Shown here piece after piece: positions 8,045 through 17,273 of a DNA stretch of 64,000 bases. The notes under the pieces are model-generated. The model was not told the DNA's origin. It ran no database searches and was given only the letters and a program-made list of their open reading frames with translations. The translations under genes and the position numbers were made by a program. Every line of letters starts with the position of its first letter. Position 1 is the stretch's first letter. Source of the DNA: Planctellipticum variicoloris (GTDB lineage Bacteria > Planctomycetota > Planctomycetia > Planctomycetales > Planctomycetaceae); NCBI RefSeq assembly GCF_030622045.1, contig NZ_CP130886.1:5650001-5714000 (forward strand), given 5' to 3'.

Positions 8045-8635
8045 GTGACCGCAGTCCTGCAACGTCCGACGCTGGTGCTGAACCGCTGCTGGCAGCCGGT
8101 GGGCGTGGTCCCCGTGGCCCGCACACTGAGCCTCGTCTGCGCCGGGACGGCCCGGATCGTCGATCACGACTACCAGCTCTATTCGTGGGCCGACTGGGCG
8201 AGCCTGATCCCCGCGGACGACGAGCCGTTCATCCAGGGAGTCGGTTTCCGACTGCGGGTGCCGGAAGTCATTTCACTGACGCGGTACGACCGGCAGCACC
8301 GCGGCTCGGTGCCGTTCTCCCGGCGGAACCTGTACCGGCGCGACCGGTTCACCTGCCAGTACTGCGGCAGCCGTCCGGGGACCACCGAACTGACCATCGA
8401 CCACGTCGTCCCGCGGTCGCACGGCGGCCTGTCGACGTGGGTCAACTGCGTCCTGGCCTGCGTGCAGTGCAATCGTCGCAAAGCCAATCGCACGCCGACC
8501 CAGGCCCGAATGAATCTGGCCACGACGCCAATCCGTCCCGCCTGGCATCCTCAATACGCCTGGCCGAAGACGTCGCCCAAGAGCTGGAAGCAGTTCCTCA
8601 GCGACGCCTACTGGAACGTCGAACTGGAAGAGTAG
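8045..8635 (+). CDS. HNH endonuclease family protein
   Basis: 196 residues. The C-terminal half is a standard HNH nuclease domain: FTCQYCG (first CxxC), LTIDHVVPRSHGG (the DHV catalytic/metal block), then WVNCVLACVQCNRRKAN (second CxxC and the Asn/His end). The N-terminal LVLNRCWQPVGVVPVARTL block is typical of the free-standing HNH proteins found widely in planctomycetes, whose role is unknown. GTG start at 8045 with AAGGG 8 nt before. No partner gene suggests a restriction, homing or toxin role. A heptamer array begins one base after the stop codon. Confidence 0.9.
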   Translation: MTAVLQRPTLVLNRCWQPVGVVPVARTLSLVCAGTARIVDHDYQLYSWADWASLIPADDEPFIQGVGFRLRVPEVISLTRYDRQHRGSVPFSRRNLYRRDRFTCQYCGSRPGTTELTIDHVVPRSHGGLSTWVNCVLACVQCNRRKANRTPTQARMNLATTPIRPAWHPQYAWPKTSPKSWKQFLSDAYWNVELEE

Positions 8636-8636
8636 G

Positions 8637-8670
8637 TGGATAGTGGGTGGTGGGTAGTGGATCGGAATCG
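8637..8670 (+). repeat. heptamer array directly after the HNH stop codon
   Basis: TGGATAG, TGGGTGG, TGGGTAG, TGGATCGGAATCG: 7-base period, purine-rich on the sense strand, starting one base after the TAG at 8633-8635. Confidence 0.75.
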
Positions 8671-8745
8671 CCGACTCACCGCCGCCGTCCAGGCCATCTA
8701 CGCCCAACCCATCTCCAAGTCGGCAGCGGCCCCGCCCACGGCGGG

Positions 8746-10239
8746 TTAGAAGTCGATCTGGCACATCATGGCGACGATGTTGGTGCTGCTGGGGCCGTAG
8801 TAGGGTTGCCCGGGCGCCTGGTACTTCGAGTTCGCGCGGATGTAGTTGAACGCGATTTTCCAGTTCGGGTTGATGAACCAGTTCACGCCGACGGTGTAGT
8901 CGTTGAGCGTTCCACCGCGGATGTTTTTGTCGTTGAGATCGAGGTACGAGATCCGCCCGGCCAATTCCCAAGCTCCCCAGCCCCCTTCGCCTCCGCGGGG
9001 ATCGAAGTCGTGGAAGGGCATCACGCGGTCGATGGCTCCCGCCTTACGGTCGTAGGGGCGATGCTCGCCGGTCAGGAAGTAACCCACCTGTCCGTAAACG
9101 CCCCACAGCGTCGCCGTCGACCCGCCCGACTGGCTCACGAAGTTCGCCATCGCTTCGCTCTGGAATGACAGCGGGCCGTTGACCCACAGGACTTCCTTGC
9201 CGATGACGTTGAAGACATTGACGTTGGTCAGCGCCCCGGTATTCACGAGCGGAGGCGTTCCGTTGAAGGCGCCGGGAGCTGGCTGCTGGCTGGTGCCGAC
9301 GGCGCCGGCCGCGTTCTGCCCGATGTAGAGCTCCGGAATGGTGCGGAACGACGTGGAATGATTGGGGGGAGCATTCAGGTAGTGTCCGAGCCCGGCGTGC
9401 AGATAGCATCTGCCATTTGAAGCTTCGTCCCAGTAGGGGAGCCAGGTGATGCGCTCGGCCGTGCCGACGCCGCCCGCATTGGCGATCGAATCGCCGAACT
9501 GGTCCTGGCCGGTGGTGAAGACCGACGCCGCCCAGGTCGCGGTGAGATCTTCGTTTTTGTCATAGAAGCCGACGCCCAGGTGTCGGAAGGGCGTAAAGGC
9601 CTGAAACAGGACCGAGCGTTCCAGGAAGGTCGTGTAGCGGAAGCTGCTGACGACTTCGAGGCTGAAGGGCTGCTTCCACTGGCCGACGCGGACGGCGCCG
9701 AGCAGCGGAACTTCGGTCTGTTCGACCCAGACGTCGGTGAAGGTCGGCCGGCCGAAGAAGGCGAAATCCATCTGAAAGAAGTAGTTGACGGTTTCGGACA
9801 GACTTCCCCTGGCATTCAGTCGAGCCCTGCGAAAATCGGCCCCGTTCTGAATCGGGCCGTTGTTCTGCAGGGGGGCGTAGGTGTGCAGGCTGTTGGCGTC
9901 CTGATTGAAGAACCCCATCTCTGCCTGGAAGACGCCGTTGACCTGGACCGTCGGGTACTTGGGTTTGGGGGGCGCGGCCGCGGGGGTCTGGAAGTAGCCT
10001 GCCGAAGACTCCGCGAGCGCGGGGCCGGGATCCGGCAAGGCGGCCGCGGTGTGGCTGGCGGGCTGCACGCCTCCGTCGCGGAGCGTCTTGACCTCGGCTT
10101 CGAGACTGTCGAGACGTTGCAGCAGAGCCCGCGTCTCACTCGGTGAGACGTCGCCGTCGTCCTGAGCGAAGGCCGGGGGAGCAGCCCCGGCGACCAGCAG
10201 CAAAATCCCCCACGTCCATCGACTCGCCCGTGCCGCCAT
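8746..10239 (-). CDS. outer-membrane porin of the phosphate-selective porin O/P family
   Basis: 497 residues from the ATG at 10239. The signal peptide ends PAFA-QDD. A short coiled-coil segment follows (about residues 30-55, ETRALLQRLDSLEAEVKTL), then a proline/alanine linker and a beta-barrel domain with the OprP-like pattern (FFQMDFAFFGRPTFTDVWVE, VRVGQWKQPFSLE, a terminal aromatic-rich strand ending QIDF). The terminal Phe fits insertion by the BAM machinery. It probably forms an outer-membrane channel for anions such as phosphate; specificity cannot be read from sequence. It is transcribed alone, convergent with the HNH gene. Confidence 0.85.
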   Translation of the reverse strand: MAARASRWTWGILLLVAGAAPPAFAQDDGDVSPSETRALLQRLDSLEAEVKTLRDGGVQPASHTAAALPDPGPALAESSAGYFQTPAAAPPKPKYPTVQVNGVFQAEMGFFNQDANSLHTYAPLQNNGPIQNGADFRRARLNARGSLSETVNYFFQMDFAFFGRPTFTDVWVEQTEVPLLGAVRVGQWKQPFSLEVVSSFRYTTFLERSVLFQAFTPFRHLGVGFYDKNEDLTATWAASVFTTGQDQFGDSIANAGGVGTAERITWLPYWDEASNGRCYLHAGLGHYLNAPPNHSTSFRTIPELYIGQNAAGAVGTSQQPAPGAFNGTPPLVNTGALTNVNVFNVIGKEVLWVNGPLSFQSEAMANFVSQSGGSTATLWGVYGQVGYFLTGEHRPYDRKAGAIDRVMPFHDFDPRGGEGGWGAWELAGRISYLDLNDKNIRGGTLNDYTVGVNWFINPNWKIAFNYIRANSKYQAPGQPYYGPSSTNIVAMMCQIDF

Positions 10240-10500
10240 GGTGTGACGCCACTTTCCGACCTGACCGCAGGTCACGTTGCGTCGATCGCCTTCAATCGGC
10301 GGCTCACTTCGAGCGGCCCGGATTGGCGGTGAAACGACGAGTCGGGGTGGTAGCACCTGGCGGATGCATCGGCAAATCGCAGTTTCGTCGCAGGATTGAA
10401 GTCCTGCTGAGAATTCAGGTTTCACTGTCTGGAATGGGGAACGACCGGCAAACTCTGCCGCAACGCGACCGGCGACCGCCGAATCCGCCAGAAAGAATCA

Positions 10501-10526
10501 GGCCGGCGGAAGCTCTTCCGCCGGCC
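10501..10526 (-). terminator. rho-independent terminator after the Dabb gene
   Basis: A perfect 12-bp inverted repeat (GGCCGGCGGAAG, CT, CTTCCGCCGGCC) followed on the minus strand by TGATTCTTTCTG, 32 bp beyond the stop codon at 10558. Confidence 0.8.
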
Positions 10527-10557
10527 TGGGAGCTGGTCGCAACCGCGAGGTCCCGGG

Positions 10558-10884
10558 CTATGCGTCGTAGGAATCGAAGACTCGCACGCCGGCCCAGGTG
10601 GGCTTGTGCTCTTCGATGAACTGCAGGTGCTTGGGAGCCGTCTGGTAGTCGTCGTGAGCCTTGCGGTTGGCGAAGACGACGCACAGGGCGACGTGGAAGT
10701 CGCGGACGTTGACCGGCCGGGCCAGATCCTGCACCAGCGGACCGGCCGCAAAGAACAACTCGCCCGGATGTCCTTTGAGGTACTTGTGGCAGGCCTCGGT
10801 CAGCGCCTGGATGGCTGCCGGCGACTCGTCTTTGAGCGCGAAGAAGACATTGTGAACGAGCGGACGGTCAGCGGGCTGGGTCAT
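10558..10884 (-). CDS. Dabb-family (stress-responsive alpha/beta barrel) protein
   Basis: 108 residues. VHNVFFALKDESPAAIQALTEACHKYL at the start and the central HVALCVVFANRKAHDDYQTAPKHLQFIEEH are the recognisable Dabb pattern, a small ferredoxin-like dimeric fold. Members include plant stress proteins and some monooxygenase-like enzymes; no catalytic role can be assigned here. The ATG at 10884 is preferred over an upstream TTG. A single gene with its own terminator. Confidence 0.85.
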   Translation of the reverse strand: MTQPADRPLVHNVFFALKDESPAAIQALTEACHKYLKGHPGELFFAAGPLVQDLARPVNVRDFHVALCVVFANRKAHDDYQTAPKHLQFIEEHKPTWAGVRVFDSYDA

Positions 10885-11128
10885 GTGTCGGAAGTCCCGG
10901 TGCAAAAAAGGGATGGCGAGTCTCAGCTCCGATCTCGGTCGGAGTCAGCAGGCGCAAATTCTCCGGCGGAAGACGGGGCGACGCAAGGGGAGCCGGATAG
11001 CCGGGTGACGACAGAGGGCGACGTCGTCCGCTTCTGGGTTCAAGACGCCGAACAATCGTCTCGGCGTCCGCAACGCCGACGCTTCGACCGCCCATTCACG
11101 GCTGCACCCGACGGAGCCCCCGTCGGCG

Positions 11129-12040
11129 TCAACGGGCGACTTTCGGCGTGTGGGCCGTCTGGCCGGTCACTGTGAACTTGTAGCCGGCGCCATCCCGCTC
11201 GACGGCGAAGTAGGTCCGTTTGATCTGCGCCACCGGCCGATTGAGGTAGTCGTGCTCCAGCCGGGCGAGCATGGTTTCCGTTTCCGTCGGATAGAAGTGC
11301 AGGACGGTCGTCTCGAACGGAACTTTCAGCCCGGCTCGACCGATCAGCTCCAGGTCGGCCTTGCGCCGTTCGCCCCCCTGCCAGCTCATGTAGAGCCGCT
11401 GCTCGGCCGCCCCGCTGGTGGTGTAGCGGACAGCGGGAGCCGGCTGCGTCAGCTTGGAGACGTATCCCAGTCGACCGTCCGGGAGCAGCACTCCCAGCTC
11501 AATGCCAAAGAATTCGAGCTGCTTGGCATACTCGTCGACGGTGAGCCGATCGCCGAAGCGGACGTACCAGCGCTGCTCGCGGGGGATGCCGCCGATCCCG
11601 GGACCGACGCCCAGCCCCCGACGCCCCGTCCCCTTGGCGCTTCCCGCCACGCCGACGTTGCGCACGCCGACCTCAAACTGCTGCTGCACCAGTTCGGTCG
11701 CCGCCTCGGACATTTCGATGACCGTCTCCAGCGACTGCTCGATCTCGGTCTGTTCGGCGTTCTCCTCCTCGGGGGCCGCATCGGCCCGTTCCGGATCGGG
11801 GCTGTCGACGCGCAAGGTTTCGTCGGGCGAGCCGTCCTCGTCGCCGCCGGGAAGCTCCACAAGCTCGACCGGAACCATCGCCACTTTGGTGGTGGTGCGG
11901 TTGGTCAGCCAGACAGTCGTGACGCTGCCGAAGGCGAACACGAGCGCCGCAAACACCGCCAGCACGCCCGCGATCACCTGGTCGAAGCGGGTGACGCGCA
12001 GAACTGGCGGCCGAACGGAAGGTTCCCGGGGAGAAGCCAT
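11129..12040 (-). CDS. membrane-anchored hypothetical protein with acidic linker
   Basis: 303 residues. One transmembrane helix (about 23-47, IAGVLAVFAALVFAFGSVTTVWL) follows a short cytoplasmic N-terminus. Then comes an acidic region (about 65-110, rich in Glu, Asp and Pro), a helix, a glycine-rich stretch and a C-terminal domain (RWYVRFGDRLTVDEYAKQL onward) of about 150 residues that I do not recognise. The layout (one N-terminal helix and a periplasmic domain) is like TolR/ExbD or TonB proteins, but no motif supports that. It lies 33 bp downstream of the cyclase-fold gene and is probably co-transcribed with it, so the two may work together at the envelope. Confidence 0.7.
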   Translation of the reverse strand: MASPREPSVRPPVLRVTRFDQVIAGVLAVFAALVFAFGSVTTVWLTNRTTTKVAMVPVELVELPGGDEDGSPDETLRVDSPDPERADAAPEEENAEQTEIEQSLETVIEMSEAATELVQQQFEVGVRNVGVAGSAKGTGRRGLGVGPGIGGIPREQRWYVRFGDRLTVDEYAKQLEFFGIELGVLLPDGRLGYVSKLTQPAPAVRYTTSGAAEQRLYMSWQGGERRKADLELIGRAGLKVPFETTVLHFYPTETETMLARLEHDYLNRPVAQIKRTYFAVERDGAGYKFTVTGQTAHTPKVAR

Positions 12041-12073
12041 TGAGGTCTGCAGCCGAATCAGGGGGTTCGAGAG

Positions 12074-13813
12074 CTATTTGCGAGTCTGTATCTGCTGGCG
12101 ATCGTCCCGTTCGTCATAGGGACGGACCTTGAGGTACCAGTCATTCCATTTCTTCATGGCGGCCGCCCGCCAGGTTCGCAGATGATCGGACTGCTGCTCC
12201 TCGGTGGCGTCTTCGGGCAGACCTTCCAGCGGCTCGATGGCCAGTCCCATGCCCTCGGGGCGGCGACTGAGGATACACAGGCCGAAGCTGGCTTCGCGAA
12301 CAACCGCGACGTCGGGATCGGCGAGACTGCGGATCAGCAGCGGGGCCGCGCTGATGTCCTGCGAACGGGCGAGCGCCCAGACGGCTGTCCGGCGGACTTC
12401 CGGACGGGGATCGACGGCCAGTTTGCGGAGCCGGGGCACCTGCCCGACCATCCCGGGGGCCTGGTCGAGCTGCACCGCTTCCACCAGTTCGGTCTGAAGG
12501 GTCGGCAGTTCGACGTCGACTGTTTTCTCCAGGTTCGCCAGGAGCTCGTCGATCGGGCTGCGGGGCTTCTTGGACCCGACGTCTGCACCGTTCAATCTGG
12601 CGTTGTTCAAGTCGGCAGGGAGTCCGCGCCCGCCGACGAGAAGACCACCCCCCAGAATCCTCGGCAACGGCTTGAAGACAGAGCCGGTCGCCTTCGTCAG
12701 AAACAGCAGTGCAAAACTGGTCGAGGAGGTCGGTCCGTTGCTGTCGCTCCACTCGCCATTTCCCCGCTGCGCGGCAAACAGAATCTCGGCGCCGCGGTCG
12801 TACCAGTCGACGTCAACCAGCTTTGCTGAACCATGCAGTGCGCCGATTCGTTCGATGCTGTACATCGAGTAACAGGTCCAGGTCCCCGGCGCATACCGAC
12901 CCTCAACGATCGTCTGATCGAGCAGGCTGATTCCCTTGCGAATCGCACTGTCGAGTTCGCTGGCGGAAAGGCGGGGAACGCCCGATCGAGCCCCCCCCGC
13001 AGCCTTCTTGGGCTCTTCCACGGGAGCAACCGGTTCCAGAATCCCGTAGCGCTTGCGACCCGGAATCGCGACGGAAACGGCGACTGGCGGCGCCGCCGCG
13101 TCCTCGGGACGCTTCTCTTCGACTTTTTCGAGCGGCGCCTCGGCCGGCCGGCTCTGCCCGTGGAGCATCAGGCGGATGATCATCAGGCTGCCGGTGCCGG
13201 CGGCGGTCATCGAAAACGTCGGGCTCATGCCTTCGTGCGGATGATAGACAAACCCCCCGTCGCTCCTTTGCGTCGAAAGGAGCCAGCGTCCGGCGCGGTC
13301 CCAGACATCGCGGGGAATGTCGCGGCCCATGCGGGCGGACGCCCACAGACCAAGAATTCCGTACTGCGAGATACTGGTGTCCCCGATGTTCGTGGGATGA
13401 TTGGGGTAGTACCAGACGCCCGCTTCGTTCTGACGGGCCAGTAGATACTGCGTGATCGCGTCGATTTCGAAAGGGTGAATCTCAGGCCCCGTGGCTTCGA
13501 GCAGCAGCAAAGAGATGGCGGCCTCGTAAATGTGATGCTGAGGATTATTGCTGCTGGTGTACTCTCCCGCCTGGACCTGGTAGACGATGCGATTGACCGC
13601 AGCCTGTACGATTGGCGCATCGACCGGCTCCCCCGTTTTGACGAGCGCATAGGCGGCCAGGACGCCGATCGGAGCGTCGATAAACTGCAGCTTCAGGACG
13701 GCGCGTCCGCGCGCAATCGCCTGGTTGATCGCCGCCGTATCCGCTGCTGAAGCGAACGCCTGCAGTGCGGCGACGAACAGAGCGAAGCACCAGACGTTGC
13801 AGCGGGCCGGCAT
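12074..13813 (-). CDS. secreted prenyltransferase/squalene-oxidase-repeat-like protein with HEAT-like C-terminus
   Basis: 579 residues from the ATG at 13813 (GGGGAA upstream). The signal peptide ends ASAA. Residues about 30-400 contain alpha/alpha-barrel repeats of the cyclase/prenyltransferase fold, seen as repeated LLxTQRSDGGFVYH, ARQNEAGVWYYPNH and AAQRGNGEWSDSNGPTSSTSFALLFL blocks. A proline/glutamate linker splits them near 270-320. The region 430-560 looks like two HEAT repeats (VRRTAVWALARSQDISAAPLLIRSL, then VVREASFGLCIL). The DxDD motif of squalene-hopene cyclases is absent, so an enzymatic role in terpenes is unlikely. Such proteins are common in planctomycetes and uncharacterised. 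Confidence 0.75.
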   Translation of the reverse strand: MPARCNVWCFALFVAALQAFASAADTAAINQAIARGRAVLKLQFIDAPIGVLAAYALVKTGEPVDAPIVQAAVNRIVYQVQAGEYTSSNNPQHHIYEAAISLLLLEATGPEIHPFEIDAITQYLLARQNEAGVWYYPNHPTNIGDTSISQYGILGLWASARMGRDIPRDVWDRAGRWLLSTQRSDGGFVYHPHEGMSPTFSMTAAGTGSLMIIRLMLHGQSRPAEAPLEKVEEKRPEDAAAPPVAVSVAIPGRKRYGILEPVAPVEEPKKAAGGARSGVPRLSASELDSAIRKGISLLDQTIVEGRYAPGTWTCYSMYSIERIGALHGSAKLVDVDWYDRGAEILFAAQRGNGEWSDSNGPTSSTSFALLFLTKATGSVFKPLPRILGGGLLVGGRGLPADLNNARLNGADVGSKKPRSPIDELLANLEKTVDVELPTLQTELVEAVQLDQAPGMVGQVPRLRKLAVDPRPEVRRTAVWALARSQDISAAPLLIRSLADPDVAVVREASFGLCILSRRPEGMGLAIEPLEGLPEDATEEQQSDHLRTWRAAAMKKWNDWYLKVRPYDERDDRQQIQTRK

Positions 13814-13847
13814 GGAATCGTTCCCCGTTCGTTCGACTGCAGAACGG

Positions 13848-14165
13848 TCAAGGTTTTTCGCTGAGATCGCACACGCAGGCGAATTGTCCGCAACCCGGAC
13901 AGCCGTTTCCGTACTTCTTGCGGACGGCGGCGTCCAGATCGACGCCTGCGACGTTGGCGATCGTCGCGAGCCAGGCCAGCACGTCGGCGAACTCCAGAGC
14001 GAGCTCCTCGTGCGACCCTTCACGAAGCGCGGCCGCCAGCTCGCCGACCTCCTCCATCAGCCACATGAACGTGCCGTCGACCCCGCGTGCGGCGTCTTTG
14101 GCGCCATACATCCGGCGGATCAGTTCCTGCAGATCGCGCAACGAGAGAGCCGGGCTGTCAGCCAC
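13848..14165 (-). CDS. MazG-like nucleotide pyrophosphohydrolase
   Basis: About 105 residues. The MazG core is clear: LRDLQELIRRMYG, then the metal-binding FMWLMEEVGELAAAL (EExxE) and the second acidic pair in LALEFADVLAWLATIANV (ExxD). It would hydrolyse (d)NTPs to monophosphates and pyrophosphate. The C-terminus ends in an unusual cysteine-rich tail, YGNGCPGCGQFACVC, which may bind a metal. The start is uncertain: the GTG at 14165 has AGCAGGA upstream; a TTG at 14207 would add 14 residues. It lies between the TPR gene and the cyclase-fold gene in one minus-strand run. Confidence 0.85.
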   Translation of the reverse strand: MADSPALSLRDLQELIRRMYGAKDAARGVDGTFMWLMEEVGELAAALREGSHEELALEFADVLAWLATIANVAGVDLDAAVRKKYGNGCPGCGQFACVCDLSEKP

Positions 14166-14225
14166 GATCGGGAAAATCCTGCTGGGACGTGAGATGAGAG
14201 ACGACAAAGCACCGTCCGCTCCAGT

Positions 14226-17162
14226 CTACTCTTCTCCGCGCAATTGAGCGAGCAGACTTCGAACGCCCTGGTGCTGCGGATCGTGTTTGATCGCCTCGAA
14301 CAGACGGTCTTTGGCATCGCGAACTCGCTGGTCGGCGGCATACAGTCGCGCCAGTTCGTAGTTCCAGTCGGCGCTGCCCGGCTTCAGTTCCAGCGCCGTT
14401 TCGTACTCCTGAACGGCCCGCCGGTGGTCCTTCAGTTGGACGGCCGCTTCCGCGAGAACACGATGAGTTTCCGCATCGAGTACGTCGATCAGCAGCGAAT
14501 CGCGCGCGTAGGCCCGGGCGGCGCGGGCGTTACCTTCGGCGAGCGCGAATTCAGCCAGCTTCAGGCGAATGATCGGGTCGTCGGGCTCCAGCGGCAGCAG
14601 GGACTGCAGGGCCGTCTTCAGTCCGGCGCGATCTTTCAGTTCCAGAGCGATGGCGGCCCGCCCCCGCCACCAGTCGGGATATCGGGGAAACTTCTGCTGG
14701 CCGAGTTCGCACAGTTCCCGGGCGACCTCCCAGTTTTTAGCAGCAAGCTGTAGTTCGAGCAGGAGCGACAAAATGTCCCGTCGAGGGGCGTTGCGGTCGA
14801 GCGCCCGCTCCAGGATCTCGACGGCGCCCGGCGCGTCTTCCGCTCCGATGGCGGCTCGGGCGGCGACCAGCGCCGCCCTGGGCTGTGCCGGATGATCCTT
14901 CAACACCTTGAGCGCAACCTGATTCGCCTCGTCCCGTTTCTTCGCGAGCCAGAGCAGGCCGGCATAGCTGGCGGCGGCTTCGGGCGAATCGGGCTGCTCC
15001 CGATAGGCCCGTTGAATCTCGGCGGGCGACTGCGATTCCTCGCGCGGTTCCACGGCCTCCAGACCGGCGACGAGCTGTTGCAGATACGTCCGGTAACCCG
15101 CTTCAAACTCCGCCAGGTCGACGCCGAAAACTTCGTGAATCGCAGCCGCCGTGGTCTGCTGGCGACGGTAGGCGTCGAGCAGTTTGACGAGCGACTCCTC
15201 GCCCCCCCGCCGGACCATGTAGTCCGCGTAGAGGGCGCTCTGGCAATAGGCGAAATTCCACTCTTCGCTCGACCCGGCCAGGACGAATCCTTCCGTCAAC
15301 GTCTCCAGATTCCGCAGTTTCCCGGCCGCAACGCGCTCCGCCAGCAGGCGGTCCCATTCCAGCGGCCGGAGAGTCCCTTCGGCCCGCATCGCCAGGGCTT
15401 CGGTAAACCAGTGCGGAATGTTGAATTCGGTCTGCTGCAGCGTGAGGACATGCACGAACTCGTGGCGCAGCACCCGCCCCCAGTGCAGGGGCCGCTCGAG
15501 ACAGGTCGGCGAGGTCATTGCAATCATCAACCCGGTCGACGCGCCGATCGTCTGAATCCAGGGGAGTCCGACCATCCGGGCGCTGAACCACTGGTGCCCC
15601 GAAAGTCCGCGGGCGTTGTTGTAGAATTCGATGTGCGTCCGCTGGGGAGGTTCGAAGCCATACTGGGCCGTCAGGTCGGCGTACGTCTCTTCCAGGTACT
15701 CGGCGGCGTAACGGGCGAGCAGACGATCGAGCTGCGAGTCGGCGTGAATGACGAAGTGGTCGGTGGTGACCGCTTTGTAGTCGTCGAGGACGCGAATGAC
15801 CTTGCGCAGATTGCTGACTTTCAGATGGTAGGGATCGGCCTTGAACGCCGCATCCAGCAGGCTGCGGGCCTCGTCGACGCGCCCCGTCTGCATGCACAGC
15901 ATCCCCAGCCCGGTTCGCGGTTGGGCGAGAGGGGGCATCAGGACGATTGCGCGACGATAAAGATCTTCCGCCAGGCGGAACTTTCGCCAGTCTTCGAGCC
16001 AGCCGGCCAGTTCCGACAGAAAGACTCCCGGATGAGGACTCTGCCGAGCCACGCGAACGAAGACCGGTTCCACTTCGGAAGTCGCATCGACCTGCCAGTC
16101 GGCGATGTGGTCGAGGTGTTCGAGCAGCTTCGACCAGCGCTCGGGGGCCGGCGGGCCGTGCAGCCGGATGTTCCACGCCGCCAGTCGCGCCAGGTTCCGT
16201 TGGTCGCTCCCGTTCGCGGCCAGCAGTCGATCGAGCAGACCGGGGACGGCGTCCCGGGCGTCGGTCGAGAGCGCGACATCGAGCTTCAATCGGAGCGCGG
16301 CGGGATGCTCCGGATGGATGGCCAGAGCCGCGTCGGCGTGCGACGTCGCCTTCGACCACTCCCGCTGATCGAGCGCCGACTCCCCCAGCAGGACATGGAC
16401 GTCGGCCGCCTGCGGATTGATCGCCAGCGCCGCCTGCAGCTCGGGGATCCCCTGGGCCCGATTGTATTTTTCGAGCAGCAGCGAACCCGCCAGCCAGCGC
16501 CCCTCCCAGGCGAGCGGATCAGACTTCTCAATGTCCCGGCAGACGGTGTTCACCACGAAATCAAAGACTTGCGACACCGACTTCCAGCGGGCGTACTCCG
16601 CCGCCCCCTGCCCGACCAGCAGCAGATCCTCCGCCGCCGTCGGCTGGATGCGGTTGTAGTATTGCACGAACCAGCGATAGCCGTCTTCGGCCTCCTTGAG
16701 CTGACCCCGCGCGGCGGCCAGATCGGCGGAAATCAGACGGGCGCGCAACTGGTCCGGGGCCAGTTCCAACGCCGCCGCCGCCGCCTTCGCCGCATCGTCC
16801 AGTCGACCGTGGTCCCAGTGCAGTCGGGCCAGTTCCGCGAGCAGGTCGGCGGAGCCGGGATCAGACTCGATCGCCGATCGAAGACTCGCCAGGGCTTCCT
16901 CGTCGCGGCCAAGCGCCCGCAGGGAGTGAAGCCGAGTCAGCCCGGCTGCGGCATTGGCCGGGTCGGACTTCAACAAGTCGGCGCAGACTTCGAGAGATTC
17001 CTCGTAGCGCCCGCGACGAAGGTGCTCGCGAGCGGTCGCCAGTTCGTCCGCGGAGACCGGCGACGAAAGCCATCCGCCAGCCAGCATGACGACCGCAAAG
17101 CATGCTGGCCGCACGACTTGCAGACTGAACTCATTGACCGACAACTGTCGGCTGCCCCGCAT
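14226..17162 (-). CDS. TPR-repeat protein with HExxH peptidase-MA-like domain
   Basis: 978 residues. N-terminal signal sequence (about 1-38, ending VSA-DEL), then many TPR repeats (about 40-430). A gluzincin-type metallopeptidase domain follows (about 450-650), with HEFVH at 567-571 and a downstream Glu in WFTEALA as third zinc ligand. More TPRs fill about 690-970. This is the peptidase-MA-like arrangement common in planctomycetes and myxobacteria. It probably acts outside the cytoplasm; substrate unknown. GGAGACG precedes the ATG. It sits 111 bp after fmt and 60 bp before the MazG-like gene. Confidence 0.85.
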   Translation of the reverse strand: MRGSRQLSVNEFSLQVVRPACFAVVMLAGGWLSSPVSADELATAREHLRRGRYEESLEVCADLLKSDPANAAAGLTRLHSLRALGRDEEALASLRSAIESDPGSADLLAELARLHWDHGRLDDAAKAAAAALELAPDQLRARLISADLAAARGQLKEAEDGYRWFVQYYNRIQPTAAEDLLLVGQGAAEYARWKSVSQVFDFVVNTVCRDIEKSDPLAWEGRWLAGSLLLEKYNRAQGIPELQAALAINPQAADVHVLLGESALDQREWSKATSHADAALAIHPEHPAALRLKLDVALSTDARDAVPGLLDRLLAANGSDQRNLARLAAWNIRLHGPPAPERWSKLLEHLDHIADWQVDATSEVEPVFVRVARQSPHPGVFLSELAGWLEDWRKFRLAEDLYRRAIVLMPPLAQPRTGLGMLCMQTGRVDEARSLLDAAFKADPYHLKVSNLRKVIRVLDDYKAVTTDHFVIHADSQLDRLLARYAAEYLEETYADLTAQYGFEPPQRTHIEFYNNARGLSGHQWFSARMVGLPWIQTIGASTGLMIAMTSPTCLERPLHWGRVLRHEFVHVLTLQQTEFNIPHWFTEALAMRAEGTLRPLEWDRLLAERVAAGKLRNLETLTEGFVLAGSSEEWNFAYCQSALYADYMVRRGGEESLVKLLDAYRRQQTTAAAIHEVFGVDLAEFEAGYRTYLQQLVAGLEAVEPREESQSPAEIQRAYREQPDSPEAAASYAGLLWLAKKRDEANQVALKVLKDHPAQPRAALVAARAAIGAEDAPGAVEILERALDRNAPRRDILSLLLELQLAAKNWEVARELCELGQQKFPRYPDWWRGRAAIALELKDRAGLKTALQSLLPLEPDDPIIRLKLAEFALAEGNARAARAYARDSLLIDVLDAETHRVLAEAAVQLKDHRRAVQEYETALELKPGSADWNYELARLYAADQRVRDAKDRLFEAIKHDPQHQGVRSLLAQLRGEE

Positions 17163-17273
17163 GAACTCGTCTCCGGAAGAGGTGCACCTCTCTCAAAAAC
17201 GCTACCGCGCGTGGTTGGCGTCCACAACACGAACTTTCGCGGCCGAATCATCGGTTGTTCGAATTCGAGCCGA

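Noticed and set aside
12074-13813. Squalene-hopene cyclase
   Set aside because: The repeat fold is similar and hpnE is in the window, but the DxDD catalytic motif is missing and the protein has a signal peptide and HEAT-like C-terminus.
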